From: Petunia secreta
Taxonomy: Eukaryota > Streptophyta > Magnoliopsida > Solanales > Solanaceae
Length of the DNA: 64,000 bases
Reading direction: 5' to 3'
Assembly (NCBI GenBank): GCA_029990175.1
Contig: JARKIP010000033.1
Location: 6,882,001 to 6,946,000, forward strand
The position numbers and the translations under genes were made by a program. Each line of letters begins with the position of its first letter. Positions within the stretch are counted from its first letter, which is position 1. Below, one piece after another: positions 1 to 11,310 of the stretch. The notes below the pieces were generated by a model. That model worked only from the letters and a program-made list of their open reading frames with translations, did no database searches and had not been told where the DNA came from.

Positions 1-481
1 TGCAATCAAGTCCAAGTCCACCGGTATCAAACAAATCAAAGGCACCTAGCATTCTACCTTTTTCCTTAGCCTAGGGTCATCTACAACTAACTATCCTAAT
101 CCTAAAAATGAAAAACTACCCGGTTCAAAGGTCACCCCGTGGAAAAGAACCGCGGCCATAAGAAAAACCACGGGGCGGATGACATGTACCACTAATAAAA
201 CTAAAAGAAAAATCTTTTTGGAATTTTTCATAGGTTTTCTAATTTTTTTTTTTTCATTTTTGCATATAGTAAAGCGAGAAATAAATCAAAACAAAGTCAA
301 GTGACAAAATAAAAAGTCCTAAGGTACATGCATTCTAAACCTCAAAATAAAACTAGATAAAGGGCAGTACCCCACCCCACACTTAAACTAAGCAATGTCC
401 CAGTGCGACAAAGAAGTAAGTGCAAAAGTAAGAGTACAAGAAAACTGCCCTGAAAGCTGGATGGTGCACAGGAGTGTGGAC
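1..481 (-). other. 3' non-coding region of the Athila element
   Basis: No open frame belongs here. The sequence lies downstream of the third ORF and should lead to the PPT and 3' LTR. A T-rich run near 240-260 (A-rich on the coding strand) is not followed by a sequence matching the LTR start seen at 9835, so the PPT is probably left of the window. Confidence 0.6.
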
Positions 482-1717
482 CTAGGCCTCCGCCTCATGA
501 TCAGTCTCATACTCACTGTCTGGATCATTGGCCACAATATCTGAATCAGTGTTCTCATCCTCTCGCGGATCCACCCTTCCAGCCTCAACTTCGCCCAGCA
601 GGACCTTCGAGGTCTCCGTCAACGGGACCTGGCGGTCAATAGTAGTCATATCAACGCCCGACTGACGGGCCATAGCCTCTATCATCAAATACTGACGCGC
701 GGCCAAGTTGGCACTTGTCTCCCGCCAATCGTCCGCCGTCAGCTTCATCGGTGCGGTGGTGATCACCCCCTTGACCGAGGCAATGTCAAAAGGCCTCCCA
801 AAATCAAGGACAATGCGATCCCCGACCTCATCTGCGGGGACGCCCGCCTTCTCTAAGTACCGGGTCAAGAGGTTCCCAAAATACAACCGACTACATGATT
901 TTTCATACCTCTCTTGTTTCATCATTTTCAACATGTAGTACCCAATGTTCACCGGCCTCCCGGTCATGAAAAAATACACCATGCACGCCCGAGTCTTAGT
1001 GACCTCGGAATAATGGGAACATGGAAGAATCCGTGCATTTATAAACCGCATCCATACACGCGCCGGCTTGATAAACTGGGAGAAGTGCATAAACTTATGT
1101 CGCCCAGACGCTCCTCGCCCCCACTTATGCGTGGAGCCCTCACCACACAAGGTCTCCCGCAAGGCCGTGTAATCCGGTTTCTTGATGTAATTTCTCAACT
1201 CATCATAATCGGGGTCCGCTACCCCTAAGAAGGCATTCAATGCCGTTGGATCTAACTTCACCTTCACTCCCCTAACCGTCACCATGTTATCATCCCTCCA
1301 CACCTCATCGGGTTCCCAGTTAGCATAAAGTTCTTGGACCATGTCCAAGTTGGCGTGCCCCGGACTCTCAAACACTGAGTCCCACTTGAGGGCAATGATC
1401 TTCTCGGCCACCTCTCTAAACTTTTGTAGCACCGGCCGTTTATCAATGGCTTGCTCGGGGATGTACCCCGCAAGCCGCACATTTTTATACCATGTTTGGC
1501 AATCTCCCTTCTTCACGAAGGGGAGGCCATACCGAGTCTTGCCTCCGGGACGTGGTATCGGCACCACGTCCTTTGGAATCTTGGCCTTAGCCTTTGCTTT
1601 TGCCTTGGGCTTGGCCGGTGCCTTACCCTTTTGCTTTGAGGAGGAAGGCTCGGCTTGAGGTTCTCTCCTCGGGCCCGCAGTAGATGAAGAACTCGCCTTT
1701 TGAGATGTGGCTACCAT
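482..1717 (-). CDS. third ORF of Athila element (env-position protein, 'plant transposon protein' type)
   Basis: An uninterrupted frame of 411 aa starts at the ATG at 1717-1715. That start sits in a good plant context (ACCATGG), while the longer open frame up to 1801 adds only low-complexity residues. Residues 1-60 are S/T/P/K-rich with a strongly basic stretch (PKAKAKAKAK) that could act as a nuclear signal. The remainder is a folded-looking domain with W/Y-rich motifs (WYKNVRLAGY, ALNAFLG, VWMRFINARILPC), and the C-terminus is acidic. It resembles the domain annotated as a putative plant transposon protein that occupies the env-like position in Athila elements; that assignment is from recollection of the family. 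I see no signal peptide or membrane segment, so a true envelope role is doubtful. The bases just 5' of the ATG (TTTGTGTTTGTGTAG) look like a 3' splice acceptor, which would fit expression from a spliced transcript. Confidence 0.75.
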   Translation of the reverse strand: MVATSQKASSSSTAGPRREPQAEPSSSKQKGKAPAKPKAKAKAKAKIPKDVVPIPRPGGKTRYGLPFVKKGDCQTWYKNVRLAGYIPEQAIDKRPVLQKFREVAEKIIALKWDSVFESPGHANLDMVQELYANWEPDEVWRDDNMVTVRGVKVKLDPTALNAFLGVADPDYDELRNYIKKPDYTALRETLCGEGSTHKWGRGASGRHKFMHFSQFIKPARVWMRFINARILPCSHYSEVTKTRACMVYFFMTGRPVNIGYYMLKMMKQERYEKSCSRLYFGNLLTRYLEKAGVPADEVGDRIVLDFGRPFDIASVKGVITTAPMKLTADDWRETSANLAARQYLMIEAMARQSGVDMTTIDRQVPLTETSKVLLGEVEAGRVDPREDENTDSDIVANDPDSEYETDHEAEA

Positions 1718-2956
1718 GGTACCTACACAAACACAAACATCAATGTTAGATGTATAGCTATGCACCAAAAACAATTCAAGCTCAAGGGTACCACCCCACA
1801 CTTAGCACACACTCTATGTGGCAATCACTTGTTTCAATGGCACGAGCACCCCACACTTGAACAAAACTAGCCTTGGCAAAATATGCCACGTTTTGAATTT
1901 TTAAAATCAAGCTAGTGTGGGTGCCTCATGATCAAATCTAGTGTGTATGCAACACCTAATGGTCATTGTAAGCCTAAGGAATGCATTGCTACTCAAGAAT
2001 TCACAATGTCATTGATATTTCATCTTTAAGGCTTTTTCACAAACACCTAGTGTGCACAACTTTGAACTAGCAATTTCAATTGATTTTGTACTGTGCCAAC
2101 CCTCCCAATGTGTTGGGAGATCTCTTTTTACAAGTCACAAGGTCTATACTAAGCATCATAGACAATTAAGCATATCAAGATTGAATTTTTATGAAGAAGC
2201 TTGTAACTAGTTAAGAGAATCACCCATGAGCAATTATGAAGACAACTTACATGTTATTGAGAAGGAAGAGTAGTAATGTACTTACTTGATGGTGTTAGAA
2301 GTGATTGCACAATATTTGGGATGAGTTCAAGTGTTGCAAGTGAATTAGTGTGTGTGTAGAGAGTGTTTGTAGTGAAAATAAGGGAGAAAAGATGTTAGGA
2401 ATCGGGGTTATAGGGCATGGGGGATTAAAGAATTTCGGGTCAAACCCGTTGACCCATTTTTCGAACCAAAAATTGGCCCTCCGCGTTTAGCTCCGCACCG
2501 CAAGCCCATCGCGGGCAAGATTTTTGAGTTTCTGCCTAGCCCTGCGCGTTTGGTTCCGCGCCGCAGGCCCATCGCGGGCAAGGTTTTTGAGTTTCTACCT
2601 AGCATGGCGCGGTGGGAGGCGCGGGGCGCTCCCAACCGCGCCTAGCTTCTTTGTTTAACCTTTTTCTCGCGCTTTGGGAGGCGCGGGGCACTCCCGAACG
2701 CGCCCAAGAACGTTTTTTCGCACCGAATTTCGATTCCAAGTACAAACCAAGCGTGGGACATGTCTCGAGACGTCCCATCCCCCTCAATGCATTCATTTCA
2801 CCTTGTTTAGCTCACCCGATTCCTGCAAAAACGACACACAAAAACAACAAAAACGTGACACTATAAAAACAAAAGAAAACTAAACTATTACAAGTACAAA
2901 CTCGGGTTGCCTCCCGAGAAGCGCCTTATTTAACGTCGTGGCACGACGGGTATAAA
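1718..2956 (-). other. spacer between integrase and third ORF of Athila element
   Basis: No credible gene. This 1.2-kb spacer is AT-rich near the third ORF and becomes GC-rich and CpG-rich at 2470-2720, where small open frames appear only because stops are scarce. It would carry the acceptor for any spliced subgenomic transcript of the third ORF. Confidence 0.6.
2476..2601. repeat. two-copy 63-bp tandem duplication, GC-rich
   Basis: Two adjacent 63-bp units start at 2476 and 2539 and differ by a few substitutions. Each contains the words CCCATCGCGGGCAAG and TTTTTGAGTTTCT. The Athila LTR (about 9430-9600) has a similar GC-rich, GGCGCGG-rich composition. Confidence 0.75.
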
Positions 2957-5900
2957 TCAAGGGTCTCGCAATGTAATTGAAGTGCGATGATTCACCGCAC
3001 CTCCCCAATAATGTTTCACCCGTTGACCATTAACCAAAAATGTGCTTTCAGAACCCGGGGCTCTCAATGCAACCGCTCCATGTGCGGTAACCCGAACAAC
3101 TTCAAAAGGCCCCGACCATCTCGACTTCAACTTGCCCGGAAACAATTTCAACCTCGAGTTGAACAACAATACACGCTGCCCGGGCTCAAAAGAGCGATGC
3201 TCAATGTGCTTATCATGCCACTTCTTTGTCCGTTCCTTATATAATTTCGCATTTTCATACGCATGGAAACGGAACTCTTCAAGTTCATGCAACTGGAGCA
3301 TCCTCTTCTCACCCGCTAAGGCCATATCAAAGTTGAGCTTTTGAATAGCCCAATACGCCTTATGCTCTAATTCAACCGGCAAGTGACAAGCCTTCCCATA
3401 AACAAGCCTATATGGAGAGGTTCCAATAGGCGTTTTGAATGCAGTTCGATAGGCCCAGAGAGCATCATCTAACTTCATAGCCCAATCCTTCCTCGAGGCA
3501 TTCACAGTCTTCTCAAGGATTTGCTTGATCTCTCTGTTAGACACTTCCACTTGGCCACTAGTTTAGGGATGATAAGCAGTAGCCACCTTGTGGCGAACCC
3601 CATACTTAGCCAATAATTTATTGAACAACCGGTTACAGAAATGCGTACCTTCATCACTAATGATAGCCCGCGGTGTCCCAAAACGAGTGAAAATATTCTT
3701 CTTCACGAACTTCACCACCACACTCGCATCATTTGTAGGAAGTGCAATGGCCTCCACCCATTTAGATACATAATCAACTGCTACAAGGATATATTTATTG
3801 CCCATAGAAGGTGGGAATGGACCCATAAAATCAATACCCCAACAATCAAACAGCTCAATCTCCAAAATATTGTTCAAAGGCATCTCGTGACGCCTAGTAA
3901 TGGTACCCGTTCTTTGGCAACGATCACATTGCTTCACTAATGCATGAGCATCTTTAAATAAAGTAGGCCAAAAGAAACCAAATTGAAGTACCTTTGCAGC
4001 TGTTCGATCTCCACCAAGGTGGCCACCATAAGGAGAGGAATGGCAGCTCTGTAGAATCGGCTCTACTTCTTCCCTTGGAACACATCTCCTAGCTAGTTGA
4101 TCAACGCCTATCTTGTACAAATAGGGCTCATCCCACACATAAAACCTGCTCTCATGAAGGAGTTTACGCTTCTGCTCAGCAGTTGCCCCAGGGGGATACA
4201 CATCACTCACAAGAAAATTTACCATGTCAGCATACCATGGTGTTTCAGCTTCTTCTAGAGCAAAAAGTTGCTCATCAGGAAATACCTCTTTAATCTCAGG
4301 CCCCACATCTACATGATCTCTATTCTCCAGCCTTGACAAATGATCAGCTACTTGATTCTCAGTCCCCTTGCGATCTCGAATTTCAACATCAAACTCTTGC
4401 AATAGGAGAACCCATCGAATAAGTCTCGGCTTGGAGTCCTTCTTTTCAAACAAATACCGGATTGCGGCATGATCAGTGTAGACAACAACACGAGTGCCAA
4501 CCAAATAAGATCTGAATTTATCAAAGGCATAAACCACGGCTAGCAACTCCTTCTCAGTGGTAGTATAATTGGACTGGGCTGCATCAAGCGTCTTGCTTGC
4601 ATAATAGATGGAGTGAAAAATTCTTCCTATTCTTTGGCCTAGAACAGCCCCAATAGCATTATCACTCGCATCACACATCAATTCAAATGGCAAAGACCAG
4701 TCAGGGGCAATGATGATTGGTGCGGTCACCAACCTTTTCTTCAACTCTTCAAACGCCTTAATACAAGCATCATCAAACACAAATTTCACATCCTTCTCCA
4801 ACAATTTGCACAAGGGAGTGGAAATTTTGGAGAAGTCCTTTATGAACCGTCTATAGAACCCTGCATGTCCCAAAAAACTACGCACCCCCTTAACAGAGAT
4901 AGGTGGTGGTAATTTCTCAATAGCCTCTATCTTCGCCTTGTCAACCTCAATCCCTTGCTTCGACACCTTGTGCCCAAGTACTATGCCTTCTTGAACCATA
5001 AAGTGACATTTTTCCCAATTCAGCACCAGATTTGTTTCTTCACAACGGCTCAGCACAGCATCAAGATTCTTCAAGCATTCATCAAAAGAGTCACCAACCA
5101 CTGAGAAATCATCCATAAACACCTCCACAAATCTTTCCACCATGTCAGTGAAAATAGCCATCATGCACCGCTGAAAAGTCCCTGGGGCATTACACAACCC
5201 AAATGGCATCCTCCTAAATGCATAGGTGCCATATGGACAAGTAAAAGTGGTCTTCTCTTGGTCTTCAGGAGCTATCACAATTTGATTGTAGCCCGAATAA
5301 CCATCCAAGAAACAATAATACTCATGGCCTGCTAGTCTATCCAACATCTGATCAATAAAAGGGAGTGGGAAGTGATCTTTCCTGGTGGCCTTGTTCAGCT
5401 TCCTATAATCAATGCAAATTCGCCACCCTGTAACAGTTCTTGTAGGAATCAGCTCATTGTTCTCATTCTTCACCACTGTCATGCCCCCTTTCTTAGGAAC
5501 ACACTGCACTGGACTCACCCACTTGCTGTCAGAGATAGGAAAAATAATACCAGCATCCAGCCACTTGATGACTTCTTTCTTCACCACCTCTTTCATGATT
5601 GGATTTAGCCTCCTCTGCTGCTCTATGGATGGCTTATGATCTTCTTCCAAGAGAATTTTATGCATGCAGAAGGAAGGACTAATCCCTCTAATATCAGCAA
5701 TAGTCCAGCCAATAGCTCTCTTGCGCTCTCGCAATACCCTCAACACCTTCTCAACCTGCACATCAGACAACAAAGAAGAAAGGATCACGGGCAAAGTATT
5801 ACCTTCACCCAAATAAGCATAACGTAAATGTGCGGGTAAAGGTTTGAGCTCAAGATTAGGAGCTTTCTCAATAGACGGTTTAGCAGGAGCTAAGGTCAAC

Positions 5901-7060
5901 GGTCTATCAAGCTCCTCAAATTTCTTCCACCCTGGGATGAATCTACTCTGCATATTAAGAACCTCCACAAATTCTTCAGTATCTTCATCCTTCAGGATAT
6001 CATCATCATCACATAAGAGTGCCCTTTCTAAAGAATCAACATTAGAAGCCAAGAAAGACCTCTCATCAGCAGTCAACTCATCATCTATTACTTTTACCAT
6101 GGACAACTCTTCATAATGAGAAGGAAGCTGGGTAGCTCTGAACACATTAAACACAGCTTCTTCCCCATTTACCTTCATGATCATCTTGCCAGCTCTGACT
6201 CTAATAACAGCATCAGCAGTAGCCAAAAATCCTCTTCCCAAGATGAGAGGAACCTCAGGATCAGCTTCATAATCAAGAATAATAAAATCAACGGGTAATA
6301 TGAACTGACCCACTTGTACAAGCACATCCTCAATAATCCCCTCAGGGCATGTCAAAGATCTATCAGCAAGCTGCAGGGTCACAGTAGTGGGTCGTGGCTC
6401 ACCCAGGCCTAGCTTCCTAAAAACTGAAGAAGGCATCAAATTCACACTAGCACCCAAATCACATAAAGCACGACCAACCTCATGTTCCCCAATTTTCAAA
6501 GGGATGGTAAAACTGCCCGGGTCCTTCAATTTCTGCGGAAGCTTGCTTCTAACTCTGGAACTGCACTCCTCAGTAAGTGCAACTGTCTCAAACTCAGTCA
6601 ATCTTCTCTTGTTAGCAACAATATCCTTGATGTATTTAGCATATTTGGGAACATCCCGCAAAAGCTCCACCAAAGGAATATTTACCTGAATTTGACTCAA
6701 TATCTCCAAAAATTTCTTGCATGCTGCATCAACTTTCTGCTTCTGAAGTCTCTGCGGGAAAGGTGGTGGTGGTCTAATGAATGCAGACTCGGGCTGCTTT
6801 TCGGTTACCTTTTCTGCTTCTTTTTCCACTTCCCTATCAACATTTGGCTCTAACTCACCAACAGGCTTCTTTGGCTTTGGGGGAACTTCCTCCAGTGCTC
6901 TTCCATTCCTCAAAGTCACTGCTTGCACAAATTCTCTAGGATTCTTCTCTGTATCACTCGGTAAAGCACCCCGAGGTCTATTATTTTGTGCTCCAGCAAG
7001 CTGCCCCAATTGTCTTTCAAGATCTTTCTGTGCATTGCTCAAATCTTTTATTGTTTGTGC
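2957..7060 (-). pseudogene. Athila pol: protease, reverse transcriptase, RNase H, integrase (nonsense-interrupted)
   Basis: This is the pol half of a single gag-pol frame that runs from 8359 to 2957. Protease: LCDLGAS, active-site Asp codon 6458-6460. RT: palm motif FMDD at 5108-5119, preceded by WRICIDYRKLN. RNase H: MCDASDNAIGAVLG, first Asp at 4670-4672. Integrase: an H2C2 zinc-binding segment (HSSPYGGHLGG...CDRCQ), the first two catalytic Asp in WGIDFMG and ISDEGTHF, then a TAA stop at 3563-3565. The catalytic Glu codon (3545-3547) and the rest of integrase (2957-3550) follow after that stop in the same frame, so the enzyme would be truncated just before its last active-site residue. A TAG at 7061-7063 separates this segment from gag. 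No frameshift is seen, so the gene is broken only by nonsense changes and probably died recently. Function in an intact copy: reverse transcription and integration of the element RNA. Confidence 0.93.
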
Positions 7061-7063
7061 CTA

Positions 7064-8359
7064 AGATGCTGACTCATCAATGAGCTTTTGCTGCCCTGCA
7101 AGAATTTTCTTGAGCATATCCTCCATAGTATTAGACTGCTGTGGTTGAGCCTGAGACTGTGATCCCTGCTGTGGTGCATTGTTTTGAGTAAATTGGGCTC
7201 TCTCATTACCCTGAAACTGCTCACGGGTATCCCTCCAAGAAAAATTTGGGTGATTACGCCAACCCGTGTTATAATTATTACCATACTGATTTCGGTTTTG
7301 GCCCTATGATCTGTTCTGATTACCCACATAATACACTGATTCTGGGTTAGAGGGACAAACCTCAGTGCTATGATCCTCACCACATACCTCACAAAAGGCC
7401 TGAACTTGCTGCACTGGAGCTGGTTGTGGCTTTGCTTGGAGAGCCAGCTTGCTGATTTGATTGGAAAGCGCATCCATCTTTGCTCGCAACTCTGTGATTC
7501 CATCTAGTTGAAGTACCCCAGCAGCTTTCTGCGTAGCCGCTCTGCTAGCCCCCTCACTAAGTATATTAGCTCTGCCATCACCCTGCCAATCAGGATTGCT
7601 CTGTGAAAACTTATCAAGTAAGTCATAGATCTGTTCAAAATTTAAGGCCAGCACTTGGCCTCCAGCAGCAGCATCAACCATAATCTTAGTGTGTTGGTTC
7701 AATCCCTCAACAAAAGTGTGTGCAATAACCTCATTAGTTTGATTGTGGTGAGGACAATCTCTCAATAACGCTTTAAATCTCTCCCAGGCTGCATATAATG
7801 ATTCGCCTTCAAACTGCCTGAAGGACAAAATTGCACTCCTCAACCTGGCCGTCTTAGCCGACGGATAAAACTTAGCCAAGAATTTCTTAGCTAAATCCTC
7901 CCAAGTAGTGATAGACCCAGGCTTTTCAGCCTTTAACCACTTCCTTGCTGTCCCAATCAATGAAAATGGGAACAAAGTCATTCACACATAATCAGTAGGC
8001 ACACCTGTCGGTGTATAAGTATCACTGATCTCCAGAAAGTTCTGCAAGTGTTGCTGCGGATCTTCATGCAGGAATCCACCATATTGCCCCGTCACATGCA
8101 GCAACTGAATCATGCCGGGCTTGATCTCAAAGTTTCCAGTAATAGCAGGCTTCACAATACTTGACTCTACTCCCTTCAGACTAGGAAGAGCCACATCTCG
8201 CACTGCTACTGTTTGTTCTTCAGCCATTTCAACAGGAAGGGATGCAAGTACGATTGCTAATGCTTCTCGATCTCTCGCTTCTTTCCTTGTCTTCCTCAAG
8301 GTTCTTTCAGGCTCGGGATCAAAAGGTGCGAGTGATTCGTCCTTTTTGTTCCTTTGCAT
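7064..8359 (-). pseudogene. Athila gag (capsid/nucleocapsid), nonsense-interrupted
   Basis: Gag starts at the ATG 8359-8357, about 100 bases after the PBS. The first 125 codons (to 7985) contain the capsid N-terminal part (FEIKPGMIQLLH, EDPQQHLQNFLEISD). A TGA at 7982-7984 interrupts the capsid core, which continues in frame with LFPFSLIGTARKWL and FLAKFYPSAKT. A zinc-knuckle-like CEVCGEDHSTEVC (C-x2-C-x3-H-x4-C) lies near 7350-7395. A TAG at 7304-7306 and another at 7061-7063 interrupt the Q/N-rich tail leading into protease. All stops are in one frame with pol, so the ancestral product was one Gag-Pol polyprotein of 1800 residues. Capsid and knuckle sequence resemble Athila Gag. Confidence 0.9.
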
Positions 8360-8458
8360 TCAAAACCTATTGCCTGAAATAGCACAAGAAACTCAACAAA
8401 AAAATTAAACCTGAATAGCAATTAAGTAATTGTTCAAAAGTAATTAGTCCGTAATTAG

Positions 8459-8476
8459 TCCCCGGCAACGGCGCCA
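8459..8476 (-). other. primer-binding site, tRNA-Asp type
   Basis: On the minus strand the bases read TGGCGCCGTTGCCGGGGA, the PBS known from Athila elements and complementary to the 3' end of tRNA-Asp. Six bases (8477-8482) separate it from the LTR edge, a spacing also typical of Athila. It primes minus-strand DNA synthesis. Confidence 0.93.
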
Positions 8477-8482
8477 AAAACT

Positions 8483-9835
8483 TGTTGCTCCCAAACGCAC
8501 ACGCAAGTATACGCGGTCGCCAAGTAATAAAGTGACAAAGTCGAGTATCGTTCCCACGAGGACTATGCAGACTAGTGCTTAATAAACAATTCCTGAATAA
8601 ACTATCCAGGGGTCTTTTTCCAATGGTTGTAAGAGTTTTTATACTAAACTGCAGTAATTAAAGTGCTGGAACGTAATCAAGCAATGGGGCAAAACTTTGG
8701 TTGTTAACAATATCAAGAGAGCGATCCAGGGTCAGAGTTCCGAACAATCCAGTTGATGTATTCAATTGATTTCACTTCTTAAATCCCGGGTTACTAACTG
8801 ACAGGTTAATTGTAATTATGAAAACCTTTCAGTTCTTCACAATCTATGCAAGCTACTTTAATCCCTGTATGTCTACGGGTTAAATCACATGCACGTATTA
8901 ACGATCCTGTAATTAGTTAAACTAGGCAAGCAAGTATATGTCTATCCTACCCGCGAATTGATTCCCCGATGCCCGGGTTCACAAACTAGTTCTATTCTTC
9001 CTTATTACGTAATTAGGTTCTCTCTTTCAAGTTCAACCCAAAAACCATAGATGATGTATAACTATCGAGCTCTAACAATTATACAAGTTAATTCAAGGAA
9101 GAATAAGTAACCCGTTATGGGATTCAATCAATGGAAATCAATCTTCAACAATCAACTTTCATGTAAACTCTAACCCCAGAACGTTAGGAAATTAGCCACA
9201 CATATTCATAATCACAAGGCAAAGATTTGGTGTAATAATGAAATACTTGATGTAATAGATGAAAGATTTGGGAATAACCCTTGTTCAATGAAGTGTGTAG
9301 CTCTCAATATTGCTCCCAAGTCAAGAACCCTTTACAAAAACTAAGTAATAAACTATTTATAATGTTTCCAAACCCTTGGTAATAAGTTAAACCCAAAAAC
9401 TAGAAGGAATAGGAAGTAAAATCGCGCACAAGGGGTGCTATAACGGGCGCCCCGCGCCCCGAAAAGCATGCCATCAACCAGAACCCGCTCCCAGCCTTCG
9501 TGCCATAGACCTGCGGCGCATGCCAAACGCGCAAGCCTCCTCGCGCCATAGGCTGCGCGGCGCGGAGGCTGCAGCGCCAGGCCAAAAACTCCTTCTTTCG
9601 CTCCAAAACTCGGCTTGTGTCGTGCCTTTGTGTGCTCAATCCAATCTTCAAACATCCTTCAACCAATTCATGCTCAATCAAGCTTCGAAACGCTCCAAAT
9701 GCATCGCGTAACGACCTACACACGAACAACACAACATCAGCGTAAAACCACATTCACAAGCCACCAAACAAGTGCAAAACAAGCTCAAATGTGCGGAAAT
9801 ATTAAGGAAAAGTAGGCATAAAATGCCGAACATCA
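8483..9835 (-). repeat. 5' LTR of Athila element
   Basis: The minus strand starts TGATGTTCGGCATTTTATGC and ends GGGAGCAACA, giving the canonical TG...CA ends and a length of 1353 bp. The right edge is fixed independently, because from 9836 the sequence aligns with an uninterrupted homologous LTR at 21115 onward. The left edge is fixed by the PBS. The element promoter must lie here, but I could not assign a TATA box with confidence. A GC-rich block at about 9420-9600 contains repeated GGCGCGG-type words. Confidence 0.9.
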
Positions 9836-11120
9836 GTGACAGATAAGAAACAGGCGTCCACGGTGATGGGCTTTCTTATAAACGATGTCGTCGCCGGTGA
9901 TAATGGTTTTCCGGTGATGGGGCTTCCCCCACTGTCCCGATCTGTTTCGTGTCTCTCTATGCTTCTCTCTTTCTGATCTGTGTATATATGTTCTTATGGG
10001 TATGTATGTAATGCCGGGGGAGTTGAGAGAATTGGGTCGTGGGTGTATTTGTCAGTGTGTGTGTATATGGATATGTATGTGGAAGGAGTGAGAGTGAAGA
10101 AGGAGATGATAGTTGTATCTTGTTTTACAGTGTGTGTGTATTGGTATAGCTGCGGTCTATAGAGAGAGGAGAGGAGTATCGTTACTCTGGGTATGTGTGT
10201 ATGTTATGTATGTATGTATGTGTGTGTATCCGATGGGTAATTGAAGAAGATGGGGGGTTGGGGTCTTGTGTCTGATCTCGTGTGGTGCTGTGTATGGTGT
10301 GTATCTGCTGTGGAGATGGTGTATGTGCAGTGGGTGTGAGAGAGGGCAATGGAGGTGAGTTTACTCTGTGTGTGAGATATGTGTGGAGTCTGTATGTTAT
10401 ATATAGTCAAGGATTGAGTTGTCGAGTGATTCCCCTCAATAAAGGAGATGATTCTGATCAGGATCTGTTAAGAGACGTTTTGAGAATTTTAGGGAGCAAT
10501 TAGGGAGGTTGGGTGAGTGATATTGGGTCAGATTTCGTAGAAAATGAACTTGGATTTATTTTGTAATGAAAAAAGAGCGATTTTTGGTCTTTTAGATTAT
10601 AGAAAGATTCTCTCCCAAAAATTTGAAAATAGAGAATGTAATTGGACTATCTTTTGTCTAGATTCAATGAGGGGAAGGTTTGGAATTTTAAGAGAACGTG
10701 GTAAATTATAAAAAATTGGACTTAAATATTTAATTGGACAGATAATTAATCTAAAGGTGCAAAGCATAAAAATGAAAATATGGATAAAGAATGTGAAATA
10801 TATATATAAAAATACACTCATAAAAGTAATTGAGGTGAAATTATTGAGTTAAATAATTATAAATAGTTACAAATAATTATGAAATATTATAAATGCGGTA
10901 ATTTTTACAAGTGACCACGAATTTGACATGTATTCAGCAAATAATACTAAAGATGTAAAAATTATATAATATAGCCACAGTTAGATATATAATGTATAAG
11001 TAGGAGATACACAAATAAACGCATGTATTTTAATGAAAATTTGTTCAAGAAGTCATTATTGCACTTTTACGTTAAATATAGCCAATTTAGAAAAAGGAGG
11101 GACAAAATTGGGTGTCAACA
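9836..11120 (-). repeat. 3' LTR of element A (fragment right of the Athila insertion)
   Basis: Aligns along its length with 21115-22385. Shared landmarks include GATGTCGTCGCCGG, CTTCCCCCACTGTCCCGAT, a GT-rich segment (about 10030-10400) and the terminal AAATTGGGTGTCAACA. The GT-rich part produces several meaningless open frames. The fragment begins exactly at the Athila insertion point. Confidence 0.85.
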
Positions 11121-11310
11121 GCTGCCGCTCTTTGCGGGGGATGATGAAAAGAATATTCGGGCAAAGATAGTTGACGGAGTAGCCAATTTTGTCACGACTG
11201 ACAAAAAGAATGGTGGAAAGGGAAAATGAGAGTTTTGGGATATTTTTTGGCTGAACCCCAGTCTCTGAGTTGCCTACATATCTCGGGTTTCACGAGAATC
11301 ATGCCGTGTG
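11121..11310 (-). other. PPT and conserved sub-terminal block of element A
   Basis: The bases next to the LTR read AAAGAGCGGCAGC on the minus strand, a polypurine tract with one impurity. The following 180 bases match the equivalent blocks of elements B (42848-43030) and C (53008-53180), with shared words such as CCAATTTTGTCACGA and CCGAGTTGCC(T/C)ACATATC. The same structural position in three elements makes this a family-specific 3' untranslated block. Confidence 0.75.

Larger units (their letters stand above)
1..9835 (-). mobile_element. Athila-type Ty3/gypsy retrotransposon, partial (left end outside window)
   Basis: Read on the minus strand the order is 5' LTR (8483-9835), PBS (8459-8476), gag, protease, RT, RNase H, integrase, spacer, third ORF. 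The tRNA-Asp-type PBS, the protease motif LCDLGAS, the RT motif FMDD and an extra ORF after integrase are together characteristic of the Athila lineage. The 3' LTR is not in the window, so the element runs off the left edge. Bases 9836-9840 (GTGAC) are the expected right copy of the 5-bp target duplication; the left copy cannot be seen. The element sits inside the left LTR of a Tat/Ogre-type element, because sequence from 9836 onward aligns with the interior of that element's other LTR (from about 21115). Confidence 0.93.

Noticed and set aside
2408..2883. Several overlapping frames in the GC-rich Athila spacer
   Set aside because: They overlap on both strands, span the 63-bp duplication and have no recognisable domain.
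10030..10410. Short frames on both strands in the GT-rich segment
   Set aside because: They are low-complexity LTR sequence; the parallel segment at 21300-21660 has different frames.
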